Below the pieces are notes generated by a model. That model saw nothing but the letters and a program-made list of their open reading frames with translations. It was not told the DNA's origin and searched no databases. A program made the position numbers and the translations under genes. A stretch of DNA of 64,000 nucleotides, taken from positions 1 to 64,000 of the forward strand of contig MEPO01000028.1 of NCBI GenBank assembly GCA_001769805.1, in the 5' to 3' direction. Numbering within the stretch: the first letter of the stretch is position 1; each line of letters opens with the position of its first letter. This DNA comes from Bdellovibrionales bacterium GWA1_52_35 (GTDB taxonomy: Bacteria; Bdellovibrionota; UBA1018). Positions 1 through 8,833 of the stretch are shown here, one piece after another.

Positions 1-629
1 TCAGTGCGAAGGTGGACAAGGTTGGAACTCCGACTAACGGCAATATTGCTGTATGGAACGGAAGTGGTCAGATCATTGATGGCCCGGCACCGAGTACTTT
101 TGCGTCAAGCTCGCATAATCATAATGCGAGCTATCTGGCGCTGAACGGCGGCACACTGACGGGCGCTCTTTCGATGGGCGCGAACGATCTGACGACGACC
201 GGCAAGGTGACCACAGGAACCCTGCAGGTCACGGGCGGAACACCGGGTTCCGGAAAAGTCCTCACCTCGGACGCGACGGGAAATGCCACCTGGGCACCGG
301 TCGCTTCCCAGGCCTACGTCACGCTCACAGATGGAGCGACCATCACCTGGACTGTTGCTGGGCTTGTCAATAATGCGGTGGTTACGCTTGGTGGAAATCG
401 CACTTTAGCTTTCTCCGGCTTGGCGAATGGGATGAGCGGTACTCTGATCGTGAAGCAGGGCGCGACGGGTGGCCGCACGCTCTCTTTGCCGTCGCAATGT
501 ACAAATAAGGTTATCGGCGGCGGCGGTGGTGCCGTTGTTCTATCAGCTGTTGCCAACGCCATCGATATCCTGAGCTTTACGTACGATGGAACAAATTGTT
601 ACTGGACCTATGGAAAGAACTATAATTAA
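1..629 (+). CDS. Phage-tail-like structural protein, C-terminal part (cut by window edge)
   Basis: The reading frame is open from the left edge, so this is the C-terminal part of a longer gene; the GTG at 12 is only the first possible start inside the window. The visible part is rich in Gly, Thr and Ser. It contains a tail-fibre-like stretch (HNHNASYLALNGGTLTGAL) and ends in a beta-rich module with DGATITW, LGGNRTLAFSG and IDILSFTYDGTNCYW. That module resembles the C-termini of phage tail and virion-surface proteins. Function as a tail-like or secreted adhesive fibre is inferred from these motifs. The next gene starts 8 bases after the stop, so the two are probably co-transcribed. No other phage gene is visible. 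Confidence 0.6.
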   Translation, partial: SAKVDKVGTPTNGNIAVWNGSGQIIDGPAPSTFASSSHNHNASYLALNGGTLTGALSMGANDLTTTGKVTTGTLQVTGGTPGSGKVLTSDATGNATWAPVASQAYVTLTDGATITWTVAGLVNNAVVTLGGNRTLAFSGLANGMSGTLIVKQGATGGRTLSLPSQCTNKVIGGGGGAVVLSAVANAIDILSFTYDGTNCYWTYGKNYN

Positions 630-636
630 GCACATT

Positions 637-1371
637 ATGCGAAAATACAGCATTCTTGCATTTGTATTTGTTTTTGCACTCACTATAATGGAAGTATTCG
701 GTCTTTCATTGGCTCATGCTTTCAATCCGGTCTTCTTTGCGCAGAATGCCTGCCAGGTGCGTCTCGCAAAACTGACCTATGGTGGCACTGCAAGTCCTGT
801 CACCACGCATACAATAACCATTCCCGCAACGAGTACTGGTAACACTCTGATTGTGACAGCGACCTGGGCCGCTCCTAATTGCAACCTGACCAGTGTCACT
901 GACAATGCTTCAGGAGGAAGCAATAGCTATGTGACAACAAACGCGAATGGAAACTATTCTTTTGGAACCACCTCCATCTGGTACGCCAAAAATGTCAAAG
1001 CTGGCGCGACCTCCGTAACGATCTCTTCTTCAACCTGTGTTGGAGAAGGAGTTGGTGTTGCGATCTACGAGGTCGCGGGCCTGAGTGCAACCAGCCCTTT
1101 AGACCAAGCATCCGGCACCGGCGAACTGGGTAGGTCCACAACGGCAAACGCTCCCTTGGTAACGCCGACTTCGGCGTGCACATTTATAGTGAGCGCTGTG
1201 TGCGTGGAAACCTTTGTCACTTCAGGTACGAATGCGTTCACTAACTTTGTAGATATCTATGGCAACGGGCAATCCTATTACCTAACCCAGTCGGCCAGCG
1301 GGAGCTATGGCGCCTCTTGGAGTCTAAATTCAGCGGGTTTTTATAGCGCGAGTACTGTAAACTTCAAGTAG
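637..1371 (+). CDS. Secreted beta-sandwich protein of unknown function
   Basis: This protein of about 244 residues begins MRKYSILAFVFVFALTIMEV and has a hydrophobic signal peptide ending near SLAHA. I chose ATG 637 rather than the longer frame from 586 because the signal peptide starts there and the longer version would overlap the upstream gene. The mature part is rich in Thr, Ser, Asn and Gly. It has the pattern GNTLIVTATW, SVTDNASGG, IWYAKNVKAGATSVTISSS and IYEVAGL, which resembles a beta-sandwich module found in many secreted bacterial proteins. Three or more Cys residues could form disulfides. It follows the tail-like gene closely, suggesting that the pair is made together. The substrate or partner is unknown. 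Confidence 0.65.
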   Translation: MRKYSILAFVFVFALTIMEVFGLSLAHAFNPVFFAQNACQVRLAKLTYGGTASPVTTHTITIPATSTGNTLIVTATWAAPNCNLTSVTDNASGGSNSYVTTNANGNYSFGTTSIWYAKNVKAGATSVTISSSTCVGEGVGVAIYEVAGLSATSPLDQASGTGELGRSTTANAPLVTPTSACTFIVSAVCVETFVTSGTNAFTNFVDIYGNGQSYYLTQSASGSYGASWSLNSAGFYSASTVNFK

Positions 1372-1389
1372 AAAAATTTCCGCTTCCCT

Positions 1390-2442
1390 TCAAAGCGCAT
1401 AGCCCACGCTTAACGAAAATGACGAGCTGTTGATCGCGGTGTTCTCAATTAATAAATCAAGAGTCGCGTAATCCGCGTTGAACGATATGACATTTCCGCC
1501 CGCCAGGCGATGAGTCCAGCCCAGACCCACTGCTATTTCGCGATTGCTTAGTTCCATAAAGGAGAATCCGCTCCCGATCGGTGAAAATTTAAAATATCCG
1601 GAAACGGAATCTGCGCCCAATGTCCTCCTCAGCACCGGAAATATTTGAGGACCCATCAGATTTGCAAACCCGAAACGATTTTGCGTTACCAACATCGTCG
1701 TGAAATACCCTCCAAATTGCAGTGAGAGCTTCCAGGGGTCCGGGGTGGTCACTTGGTAGCCGACCTTTCCATTGATTCCGATATACCGTGCAGTTACACC
1801 TGACGTGCTCGAGCTCAAGGGTAGAGCGGTGAAATAAGTATTCAGTCCCATATCCCAGAGGGGAGACAGTTGATAAGCGTACCCGATCTTCGCCGTCAGG
1901 GCTGTTTCAGAAAACGGGAGCTGATGAGTCTCCGAGTATTGAATGAAACTCAAGCCGATCGAGGGAGCCAGTACGTATCTTTTGGCCGGTCGGTGCGAGG
2001 TGGGCGGCCTCGCTGCCTTCATGTATTTGGAATAGGAGCTGAATGAAATCTGGACTATTTTCGTTTCTGCCTCTCCAAAAGGGCCGATGGCCAGGATTTC
2101 CAATGGAGTTACCGCACCCTTAAGAGCGGCTACAATGATGATCGGATCGCTCGCTTTCGATGGCATCGTGACTTTGATCTGTTTGGGGTCAACCGAACTC
2201 AGAGTCCAGTCCTCTTCCTTGAGCTCTACCTGCAGTTTGACATATAAGTGAGTATTTCCGCCGGATTCCTGCTTTAAAACGGGAATTTTAAGCTGTTTCC
2301 AGATCAGGCCCGGGATTTTATTTTTTTCCAAAGGCGGGAGAATCGACGCATACTCCGGGACATACTCTGCCCGCGCAGCAGGGGCCAGAAGAAGTGCGCC
2401 TATGATAAAAAAGGCGAGAACTTGCAGTCGATTGGGGGTCAT
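1390..2442 (-). CDS. Exported, probably outer-membrane beta-barrel protein of unknown function
   Basis: The frame extends upstream to 2568, but ATG 2442 is preferred because the signal peptide (MTPNRLQVLAFFIIGALLLAP, cleavage near ARA-E) begins there. It also places the gene 13 bases after the upstream polymerase gene on the same strand. An AGGGAG sequence abuts the ATG. The C-terminal half has many alternating hydrophobic and aromatic strands (IGYAYQLSPLWDMGLNTYF, FQFGGYFTTM-like) and ends FSLSVGYAL, as expected of a barrel inserted in the outer membrane. I do not recognise a named family. Confidence 0.6.
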   Translation of the reverse strand: MTPNRLQVLAFFIIGALLLAPAARAEYVPEYASILPPLEKNKIPGLIWKQLKIPVLKQESGGNTHLYVKLQVELKEEDWTLSSVDPKQIKVTMPSKASDPIIIVAALKGAVTPLEILAIGPFGEAETKIVQISFSSYSKYMKAARPPTSHRPAKRYVLAPSIGLSFIQYSETHQLPFSETALTAKIGYAYQLSPLWDMGLNTYFTALPLSSSTSGVTARYIGINGKVGYQVTTPDPWKLSLQFGGYFTTMLVTQNRFGFANLMGPQIFPVLRRTLGADSVSGYFKFSPIGSGFSFMELSNREIAVGLGWTHRLAGGNVISFNADYATLDLLIENTAINSSSFSLSVGYAL

Positions 2443-2455
2443 CTCCCTGAAAGTA

Positions 2456-3703
2456 TCAAGAATTTTCGTCTTCCGCAGGAATTCTCGTGAAAGCGATTCG
2501 TAAGGGTGCGAGTCCGGCTGATTCATGAGTCGCCCCGAAGTGAACCGTATCCTTCCCGTACCTTTCATTGAGCCGATCCAGTGTTTTGGTCAGGCGATCC
2601 CGACGGGGGTCATCAAAAAGCGATGGCGCGTGCAGGGCATCCGGAACCAGGCCGGATAAAATTATTCCTACTGCGTAAAAAGCGCCAGCCGGCGCTTGCT
2701 TCCAGACTCGTTCGATTGCATGAACGAAATCGATCGTATCCTGCGTCTCGATCATCCCGCATCTTGCTTTCCAGGTGTCTTGCCCCTGGTATTTCACAAA
2801 TACCTGGAGACTTGACGCCCAAAGGTCTTCTTTTCTCATGCGGAGAGCCGCTTTCGTAACCAGTTTCTTGAGAACCTGTAGTGCTCCCTGATCGTGACGG
2901 AACTCCGGAGGGAGAACATGAGACTGGCTGATGGATTTTCGCTCTGACTCTTTAATCGCCAGGTCCTCTCCGCGAAGGAGATGCCATATTTCTTCACCGC
3001 AAGTGCTTCCCCACGCATCCGCCATTTCCCGGGCCGATAATGAGCAGAGTCTTTCCATTGATCCGATACCCCGGGCCAGAAGGCGCGCTTCCATCTGCGG
3101 TCCGATGCCAGGCAAATCGCGAAGACCCAAACTGTGGAGAGCTTGCGGCAGATCGGCTTGCAGTAGGACCGAGTACCCATCGGGTTTTTTTAGATCAGCT
3201 GCGATCTTTGCGAGATAGCGGTTCGCGGCGACCCCGATCGAGCAGCGCAGAGTCGCGCCGACGTTCCGCCTGATCGCCAATTTAATTTTCATTGCCAGGG
3301 CTTCTGCTTTCTGTAAATCGCGTTGCGATCCAGTCAAACGGCAGGCGATCTCGTCGATCGAACAAACGGCCTCGACGGGGATACAGGATTCCACCGTTTC
3401 AACGATTCGATGATGGTAACGGATGTAGTTCTCGTGATTTCCTTCAATAAACCGGATTCCACGGCATAGGCGTTTGGCTTCCCCGACTGTCGTTCCAGTT
3501 TTCACACCATAGGCTTTGGCTTCATAACTGACGGCGATGCAAACGGTCGTATCCGCCACCAGAGGAACGACGGCCACGGGCTTGCCCCGCAAAGCCGGAT
3601 TCATTTCCTGCTCGACCGAGGCAAAATACGAATTCATGTCGAGATAAAGCCATCGAAGTGAGTCTGAAGCCTGGTCCGAAGTATGAGTTGAGTCCGCCTC
3701 CAT
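2456..3703 (-). CDS. dinB: Y-family DNA polymerase (DNA polymerase IV / DinB-like)
   Basis: The protein is 415 residues and belongs to the UmuC/DinB family of translesion polymerases. The N-terminal catalytic motif LDMNSYFASVEQ carries the metal-binding Asp22. The second motif CSIDE carries Asp117 and Glu118, so both catalytic acid sites are present. A helix-hairpin-helix-like stretch LPGIGPQMEARLLARGI follows, then the little-finger region. It is longer than E. coli DinB (about 350 residues), with a C-terminal tail ending LRIAFTRIPAEDENS. The tail may carry a clamp-binding function, but I see no clear QLxLF motif. The role is error-prone bypass of damaged DNA. Assignment to DinB rather than an ImuB/UmuC relative is likely but not certain. 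Confidence 0.85.
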   Translation of the reverse strand: MEADSTHTSDQASDSLRWLYLDMNSYFASVEQEMNPALRGKPVAVVPLVADTTVCIAVSYEAKAYGVKTGTTVGEAKRLCRGIRFIEGNHENYIRYHHRIVETVESCIPVEAVCSIDEIACRLTGSQRDLQKAEALAMKIKLAIRRNVGATLRCSIGVAANRYLAKIAADLKKPDGYSVLLQADLPQALHSLGLRDLPGIGPQMEARLLARGIGSMERLCSLSAREMADAWGSTCGEEIWHLLRGEDLAIKESERKSISQSHVLPPEFRHDQGALQVLKKLVTKAALRMRKEDLWASSLQVFVKYQGQDTWKARCGMIETQDTIDFVHAIERVWKQAPAGAFYAVGIILSGLVPDALHAPSLFDDPRRDRLTKTLDRLNERYGKDTVHFGATHESAGLAPLRIAFTRIPAEDENS

Positions 3704-3821
3704 CGGTTGAAACTAGCTTTTCCGGAACCACTTGTCACGAGGGCGGAAAGAGCAAGCTAGCGGCCATGTTTTGACGCGCAATGTTGACTTCGGCAGTCCA
3801 TTCCCCTATGGTCACGAACTC

Positions 3822-5051
3822 ATGAAAACTTTCACGTCTTTAGAACTGCTTCCGTCACTTCAAGAAACTCTCGATGAAAAGAGTTTTATCAGCCTTACTG
3901 AAATTCAGAGGCGCGCCCTCCCGTTGCTGCTCAAAGGACGCTCGATCGTTGGTGTCGCCGAAACCGGTAGCGGTAAAACCCTGGCCTATGCGCTCCCTGT
4001 TCTTCATATTCTAAAGTCACTGGAGCTCGAAGGTGATCCGATCCAAGTCGATGCTCAGCCTCGTGCGTTGATTCTGGTTCCCACCCGGGAACTGGGTGAG
4101 CAGGTCACCCGAGTGTTCAAGCCCTTCACCCATACGACGCGTTTGCGCGTTAGGAGTCTGGGCGGAAATGGCTTGGATATTTCGAGGAAAAACGTCAGTG
4201 GCCCCTTCGAAGTTCTGGTGGCAACACCCGGACGCCTGATCAAGCTGATCGATTCCAAGCTGGTGAATTTGAGCGATGTGCGCATTCTGGTATTCGATGA
4301 AGCCGACCAGATGCTGGATCAGGGTTTCCTTCCCAGCGCCATGCGGATCGCGCGCGCTTGCACGTCTGTGACCCAGATGGCGATGTTTTCAGCCACGGTG
4401 TCGCCAAAAGTCCAGAATCTGATCCGCCAGCTTTTTTCAAAAGCCGAGGTGATTCGCAGTGAGGGCAGTCATCAGGTCGTCTCCGGGCTGACGACGAAAA
4501 ATCTGAAAGTTCTGGATGGAAAACGTTATCCGATTCTGGAAAAGCTGCTTTCGGCGAAAATCGAAGGTGGAACCATGATTTTCACCAACACCCGGGAGCA
4601 ATGCGACAAGCTCGCGCATGAAATGAAAAAGACCGGTTACACCAGTGCCGTTTATCGCGGCGAGATGGATAAGGTCGAACGCCGGAAAAATCTTAAACTT
4701 TTCCGCGACGGGAAAATTCCATTTCTGATTTCAACTGACCTGGCCTCCAGAGGCTTGGACGTGGAACACGTCGGAAGAGTCATCAATTATCATCTCCCGC
4801 AGCAGGTCGAAAATTATCTGCACCGGGTGGGGCGCACCGCGCGCGCCGGTCGCAAAGGCTTGGTTATCAATTTTGTCACGGAGCGGGACGAGGATTTTGT
4901 AACAAAGATCGAAAAGCTCCAGTCCAGAAAAGCCTCCGGCGGCCGCCCGGTTTCCGTTTCGGACGCAGAAGAGTGGCCTGAAGAACCTGTTCACAAGAAA
5001 CCGGTGGCCAAAATCACGCCGGTTGCCAAAGCGATTTTAAAAAAGTCATAA
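3822..5051 (+). CDS. DEAD-box ATP-dependent RNA helicase
   Basis: The protein has 409 residues from ATG 3822; a TTG at 3732 is in frame, but ATG gives the usual start a few residues before the Q motif. All core motifs are visible: FTSLELLPSL with Gln29, Walker A AETGSGKT (46-53), PTRELGEQV, TPGRL, the DEAD box VFDEADQML, the SAT motif, TDLASRGLD and HRVGRTARAGRKG. The C-terminal tail is short and basic (KKPVAKITPVAKAILKKS), which could bind RNA. Members unwind structured RNA in ribosome assembly, mRNA decay or cold adaptation. Which of the Rhl/Srm/Dea subgroups it belongs to cannot be decided here. Confidence 0.92.
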   Translation: MKTFTSLELLPSLQETLDEKSFISLTEIQRRALPLLLKGRSIVGVAETGSGKTLAYALPVLHILKSLELEGDPIQVDAQPRALILVPTRELGEQVTRVFKPFTHTTRLRVRSLGGNGLDISRKNVSGPFEVLVATPGRLIKLIDSKLVNLSDVRILVFDEADQMLDQGFLPSAMRIARACTSVTQMAMFSATVSPKVQNLIRQLFSKAEVIRSEGSHQVVSGLTTKNLKVLDGKRYPILEKLLSAKIEGGTMIFTNTREQCDKLAHEMKKTGYTSAVYRGEMDKVERRKNLKLFRDGKIPFLISTDLASRGLDVEHVGRVINYHLPQQVENYLHRVGRTARAGRKGLVINFVTERDEDFVTKIEKLQSRKASGGRPVSVSDAEEWPEEPVHKKPVAKITPVAKAILKKS

Positions 5052-5083
5052 ATATCATCAATATAGCTCGTTACTTAAATGAA

Positions 5084-5099
5084 TTGACGCCGAGCGTTA
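5084..5099 (+). promoter_or_regulatory. Putative upstream element TTGAC-N5-GCGTKA
   Basis: The 16-base sequence TTGACGCCGAGCGTTA lies about 38 bases before the start of the small exported gene at 5137. Near-identical elements precede the genes at 6750 and 22115 (minus). It could be a -35 region or a regulator site; no convincing -10 hexamer follows. Confidence 0.3.
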
Positions 5100-5136
5100 A
5101 GTCTGAGAGAACTCAGTCCGCATAAGGAGCTTGTTT

Positions 5137-5493
5137 ATGAAGTTACACATGATCATATTGCTTGGCGTTCTCTCAATCGGCAGCGTTTTCGCCCTACAGG
5201 CGGGCGCGCAAACCGACAGCGGCAGTGCTCTCGTCTGTTATCAGGCGATTGAGATTGCCGACAGAACCGTCCCTACTGAGGGCACATCATTGCCTGCCGT
5301 TCAGCAGATGCTGGAAGCCATCGCAGTCTGTGAGCGTGAGATGCTTCCGGATTTTACGGCGAATTATCGTAAGATGAAAAAACTTTGCATCACCAGTTGG
5401 GCAGAGGAGCAGACGTCCGAAGGACGCGCTTCGATGGTGAGGTGCCAGATGAACGCTGCGCGATACATTGATTCCTTGAATTCGGGAATCTGA
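5137..5493 (+). CDS. Small exported cysteine-containing protein of unknown function
   Basis: The product is 118 residues. ATG 5137 is preferred over TTG 5131 because AAGGAG lies 7 bases upstream. The signal peptide MKLHMIILLGVLSIGSVFAL is followed by a likely cleavage after AGA-Q. The mature protein is about 95 residues and carries four Cys (in VCYQ, VCERE, LCITS and RCQM) that could make two periplasmic disulfides. It is otherwise alpha-helical in appearance. No family is recognised. A short perfect hairpin (CTGAG/CTCAG) lies in the leader. Confidence 0.65.
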   Translation: MKLHMIILLGVLSIGSVFALQAGAQTDSGSALVCYQAIEIADRTVPTEGTSLPAVQQMLEAIAVCEREMLPDFTANYRKMKKLCITSWAEEQTSEGRASMVRCQMNAARYIDSLNSGI

Positions 5494-5495
5494 GA

Positions 5496-5837
5496 TTACT
5501 TGGTACCTTTGAAGAGGGTGAGTAAAAAACGCATGGGCGAAAGCGCTTTCAACGCGTGTTTTGCCCCCGACGGCATCATCAGAAAGTCATTGGGACCCAG
5601 CTCAAAAGTTTCACTCTCAAGTTGAAACTGGAGCTTGCCTTCCAGTACGTGGACGGTAGCAGGATATGAGGAGGCATGTGAGCTCATCTCCTCTTCCGTA
5701 TCCATTGAAAACAGAATTTGCTTCACACCAAGATCTTCTATCAGCGTTTTGCTTGTCGTTCCCTGTGACGCCATTTCAATGCTTTGGGACAGGTTGAGCC
5801 GTAACGGTTTATCTAAAGTGACCAGCGGTTTTGCCAT
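5496..5837 (-). CDS. Small cupin-domain protein
   Basis: This 113-residue protein is a single conserved beta-barrel cupin. Motif 1 (SSHASSYPATVHVLEGKLQFQL) and motif 2 (LGPNDFLMMPSGAKHAL) are visible, with metal-ligand-type His residues in HASS, VHVL and KHAL. AAGGAG lies 6 bases before ATG 5837. Single-domain cupins of this type are often small-molecule sensors or quercetinase/auxin-binding-like enzymes; the substrate here is unknown. It is convergent with the preceding exported gene, with only 2 bases between stops. Confidence 0.75.
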   Translation of the reverse strand: MAKPLVTLDKPLRLNLSQSIEMASQGTTSKTLIEDLGVKQILFSMDTEEEMSSHASSYPATVHVLEGKLQFQLESETFELGPNDFLMMPSGAKHALKALSPMRFLLTLFKGTK

Positions 5838-5896
5838 GAGATCTCCTTGGTTACAAATTGAGTATCACAGGAAGTTCGCCGATCAATCCTTGGTAT

Positions 5897-6121
5897 CTAT
5901 GCCGCCCGATTTTTGTTTTTTCGACTGCCTTGCTGCGGAGGTTGCGGCAAAGTGGGGCGGGTGAATTTATGAGGATTGGTGTCAAAGGTGAGACTCTGTT
6001 GAGGTGCATTATTCGGAGTCAAAGGGCCCTGTTGGGGAACTCGCGTCGAGTTTCCTTTGTTCACTGGCGTGTTTTGATTGCGATTATTCCCTCGGCCGAT
6101 GCGGCCACCTTTTTTTGCCAT
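5897..6121 (-). CDS. Small basic, disordered protein of unknown function
   Basis: The 74-residue frame begins MAKKGGRIGRGNNRNQNTPV and is rich in Asn, Gln, Pro, Arg and Lys, with no predicted fold. A strong GAGGAGG ribosome-binding site stands 10 bases upstream of its ATG, which is the main argument that it is real. It could bind nucleic acid, but this is only suggested by charge. Frames on the plus strand over the same bases lack a comparable ribosome-binding site. Confidence 0.45.
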   Translation of the reverse strand: MAKKGGRIGRGNNRNQNTPVNKGNSTRVPQQGPLTPNNAPQQSLTFDTNPHKFTRPTLPQPPQQGSRKNKNRAA

Positions 6122-6260
6122 GGTGCAATGCCTCCTCGTTCAGGAGACTGCAATAAGGAGTCCTTTTGAAGAGAGTAGAATATGGTGGTGCACCTGGACT
6201 ATGAATTTGCTCGCGTGATAATAGTTTTACCCTAACATTTTCAATAAACCTGAGGCGAAA

Positions 6261-6668
6261 ATGAGCACAACCATCTCTGCACAAAATGACACCCACAGCA
6301 TACCAATAGGCTATCTGTTCTGGATTTTCGGATTCACCGGGGCCCATCGGTTCTATTATGGGAAACCGATCAGCGGAACAATCTACTTTTTCACATTGGG
6401 TCTGCTGGGCATTGGATGGCTCATCGACGCTTTCCTTATTCCTTCAATGGATCGCGAAGCGGATCACCGCTACGCTTCAGGATCGAATAATTACACCGTG
6501 ACCTGGGCACTGCTTACTTTTCTGGGTGGATTTGGTATTCACCGGTTCTATCTCGGCAAGTGGATTACCGGAATCGTCTGGCTTCTCACCGGAGGGTTCT
6601 TTCTCATGGGATATCTCTACGATTTTTGGACTCTCAACGAGCAAATTGCCGAAGCTAATAAGAAGTAA
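6261..6668 (+). CDS. TM2-domain membrane protein
   Basis: This 135-residue protein carries two TM2 modules. Each has a pair of membrane helices joined around a Gly/His/Arg/Phe-Tyr motif: first GFTGAHRFYYGKPISGT, then GGFGIHRFYLGKWITGI. Four membrane helices are expected, with a short polar N-terminus and a polar linker. TM2 proteins are widespread in bacteria and eukaryotes; no enzymatic role is established for most. GAGG precedes the start. It is transcribed apart from its neighbours. Confidence 0.85.
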   Translation: MSTTISAQNDTHSIPIGYLFWIFGFTGAHRFYYGKPISGTIYFFTLGLLGIGWLIDAFLIPSMDREADHRYASGSNNYTVTWALLTFLGGFGIHRFYLGKWITGIVWLLTGGFFLMGYLYDFWTLNEQIAEANKK

Positions 6669-6707
6669 TCTCAGAGCCGGTTCAAAATGCCTTTCATTTG
6701 ATTCGAT

Positions 6708-6723
6708 TTGACGCAGGGCGTGA
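6708..6723 (+). promoter_or_regulatory. Putative upstream element TTGAC-N5-GCGTKA
   Basis: The sequence TTGACGCAGGGCGTGA lies about 27 bases before ATG 6750. It shares the TTGAC-N5-GCGT-K-A pattern with the elements at 5084 and 22135. It could be a -35 region plus extension, or an operator. Confidence 0.3.
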
Positions 6724-6749
6724 TTTAGGCTTGTCTTTGGGCACCCCTT

Positions 6750-7625
6750 ATGTCAAAAGCGGCCATGACTCATCTCTCCCGCTTTGGAATAATTTTCGCC
6801 GCACTCATGTTCTGTGTTCTTCATCACGGCGAGTCGGCTCAGGCTCATATTCCGGAAATCACCCTGTTAAAGCAGCAGTTTACTGCGAATCCGGTGAGCC
6901 CGCTCCGTTTAGCGGATGCAGTTCGTGGATCCCTTGTCATTCATTTCAAGTCGTCTTGGGATGAGGGTTTATTTGGATTTTTCGAGCTTCGCCTGAATCC
7001 GGAAGCCCTGCCTGTTCGCATTTTTGAAGGCGAAGTCAAAGTTCCAGCTGACTACCCGGTGGAGTTTTCTCGTCCTCATATTGCTGTTCAGGGTGACCAG
7101 GTAACGATCACCATTTCAGATGTGAATGCCCTTAAATATAAATCATTTTCAATCGGAGTGCGCGCGATCGGACATGCTGCACCTTGGGTTTCCTTTGAGC
7201 AGGAGCTTGTGCCTTCTGTCAATTGTGATCACGTGATCGATCTTGCCAATCGATTCGATTATCCGCAGGGCGGTCAGGCTGCTCTGGAGCAGTGGATCAG
7301 TGAGCTTTTCGAAAAAACATTAGTAGTTTTGGGAACTGAACGCATGCTGAGCATTGCTGTGGATTATTTCTATAGCGTTTCTCCAGGTATTGAGGCGAGT
7401 CTCCCGATCATTTTTACGGTTCCCATGAATTACGATCCGAGCTTGGCCGCTACCCTCTCAAGACAGATTTTGGATTGGTACGAGAAAGCGGCACCCCAAT
7501 CGACGCGTGCTGCATTGAATTTCAACTTGACCATTTTCAAGGGAAAACCGGAGCAGGTGGTCCCCCAAATTCAATTGAGCAAACTCCGGCTGCCTGTCGA
7601 GCGGATTGATTTCAATCAGCGATAA
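6750..7625 (+). CDS. Exported protein of unknown function
   Basis: The product is 291 residues with an N-terminal signal peptide (RFGIIFAALMFCVLHHGESAQA). The mature N-terminal half alternates hydrophobic strands (GSLVIHFKSSW, GFFELRLNP, HIAVQGDQVTITISDV), suggesting a beta-sandwich. The C-terminal half is more helical. No family motif is recognised. Its last 14 bases overlap the end of the convergent permease gene. Confidence 0.6.
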   Translation: MSKAAMTHLSRFGIIFAALMFCVLHHGESAQAHIPEITLLKQQFTANPVSPLRLADAVRGSLVIHFKSSWDEGLFGFFELRLNPEALPVRIFEGEVKVPADYPVEFSRPHIAVQGDQVTITISDVNALKYKSFSIGVRAIGHAAPWVSFEQELVPSVNCDHVIDLANRFDYPQGGQAALEQWISELFEKTLVVLGTERMLSIAVDYFYSVSPGIEASLPIIFTVPMNYDPSLAATLSRQILDWYEKAAPQSTRAALNFNLTIFKGKPEQVVPQIQLSKLRLPVERIDFNQR

Positions 7626-8697
7626 TCGCCAGTCGGTCAGGGAGCGGTCGCTTCTCATTTCGAATTGCCGGTGCACGGCGGTTCTCCATCAGACTTGGAG
7701 CCGACAATACGGCGATTGCACCGATGATGATCAGGGCTCCGAGCAATTCAGGGTTGCTCGGGAATTTCTTGTCCGCAAAAAACCACAAAGCAAGGGTCGC
7801 AGCGAGGCCAGCCAAAACGCTTGAGGCGCGATTTACCGGTACACAAAAAGTGTTTTCACGCTTATCCAAAAGTACGAGCCCTCCAAATATACCGGTTCCC
7901 TGGGAGAAGAGCCCGATTGAAATAGCGATCAAAACAATGAGGCTCGGTTGACTGAAAAATCCGGTGAACCCGCTCCAGGTGGATGCGGCCACGGCGCTGG
8001 TTCCCATTCCACCTGTGAGTAGAAGCATCAAAACAAGAACGGGTGTCGCCACCATTTGTTCTTCAACGAAGTAGCGCTTTTTAGCATCGGGATCATTCGA
8101 TTTCGCAAGGCGGGTCATGAAACGGAGCCGGACAAAATAGGCGGCAAGATAAATCGCGACGGTGAGTATCGCGACCAAGGTCATCTCAAAACTCTTGCCT
8201 GAGAAACCAACAAAGAGAGCACTTAAGGCTAAAGCCAGCGCCACCCAGGATGTCCATCGTACTTTCCTTTTGCTGAATATATCCACAATAGGGGCGATGA
8301 CCAAAACGCCGCCACGCATGAGGAGCATCATGAACACGATCGATACTCCGGTGAATGTGTAAGCCAACGTCGTGGTGGGGATGATCGCTGCCGTGCAGAA
8401 GCCGGAGAGGAGAGTCCACTTTGTGGGACAGGGGAATTCGACTCCCAGGAACTTGCGACGGCCGGCAAATTTCCACCATCCCATCGCGGACACAAAGGCG
8501 AACATTCCCACCAGCGATGCCATCGCGGTGCTTGGAAGAAGTTCAAACCCGGCAATCCCGCCTGTCATTCCGGGAACCAAACCATCTGCCAACGCTTTGG
8601 TAAGTGCGCTGTAAGGCACGTACGCAGCGAAGTAGCCGAATGCGTACCACCAGATCATGTAATCGTTTGAACGACTGCTTGGCGAGTCGGACTCCAT
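7612..8697 (-). CDS. EamA/DMT-like multi-spanning membrane protein
   Basis: The 361-residue protein has about ten hydrophobic helices and few charged loops, typical of the drug/metabolite transporter superfamily. Two similar halves of five helices can be guessed, with a central loop (RLAKSNDPDAKKRYFVEEQ). Near the end is the pattern CVPVNRASSVLAGLAATL, which resembles the second EamA half. The strong Shine-Dalgarno GGAGGGGG precedes ATG 8697. The substrate cannot be inferred. The overlapping convergent end with 6750-7625 suggests that this gene pair is compact rather than co-regulated. Confidence 0.7.
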   Translation of the reverse strand: MESDSPSSRSNDYMIWWYAFGYFAAYVPYSALTKALADGLVPGMTGGIAGFELLPSTAMASLVGMFAFVSAMGWWKFAGRRKFLGVEFPCPTKWTLLSGFCTAAIIPTTTLAYTFTGVSIVFMMLLMRGGVLVIAPIVDIFSKRKVRWTSWVALALALSALFVGFSGKSFEMTLVAILTVAIYLAAYFVRLRFMTRLAKSNDPDAKKRYFVEEQMVATPVLVLMLLLTGGMGTSAVAASTWSGFTGFFSQPSLIVLIAISIGLFSQGTGIFGGLVLLDKRENTFCVPVNRASSVLAGLAATLALWFFADKKFPSNPELLGALIIIGAIAVLSAPSLMENRRAPAIRNEKRPLPDRLAIIAD

Positions 8698-8833
8698 ACT
8701 CTTTCCCCCTCCGAGAATAAAACTATTTCAGGGGGTAAAGGCAATGTCTATGCCTGATTCAGATCGGTTGCGAAGAATGCGTCGCTGTGTTTTCAAAGGC
8801 CTTTATCAACCGAAATTTTGACACAGCGAGCAT

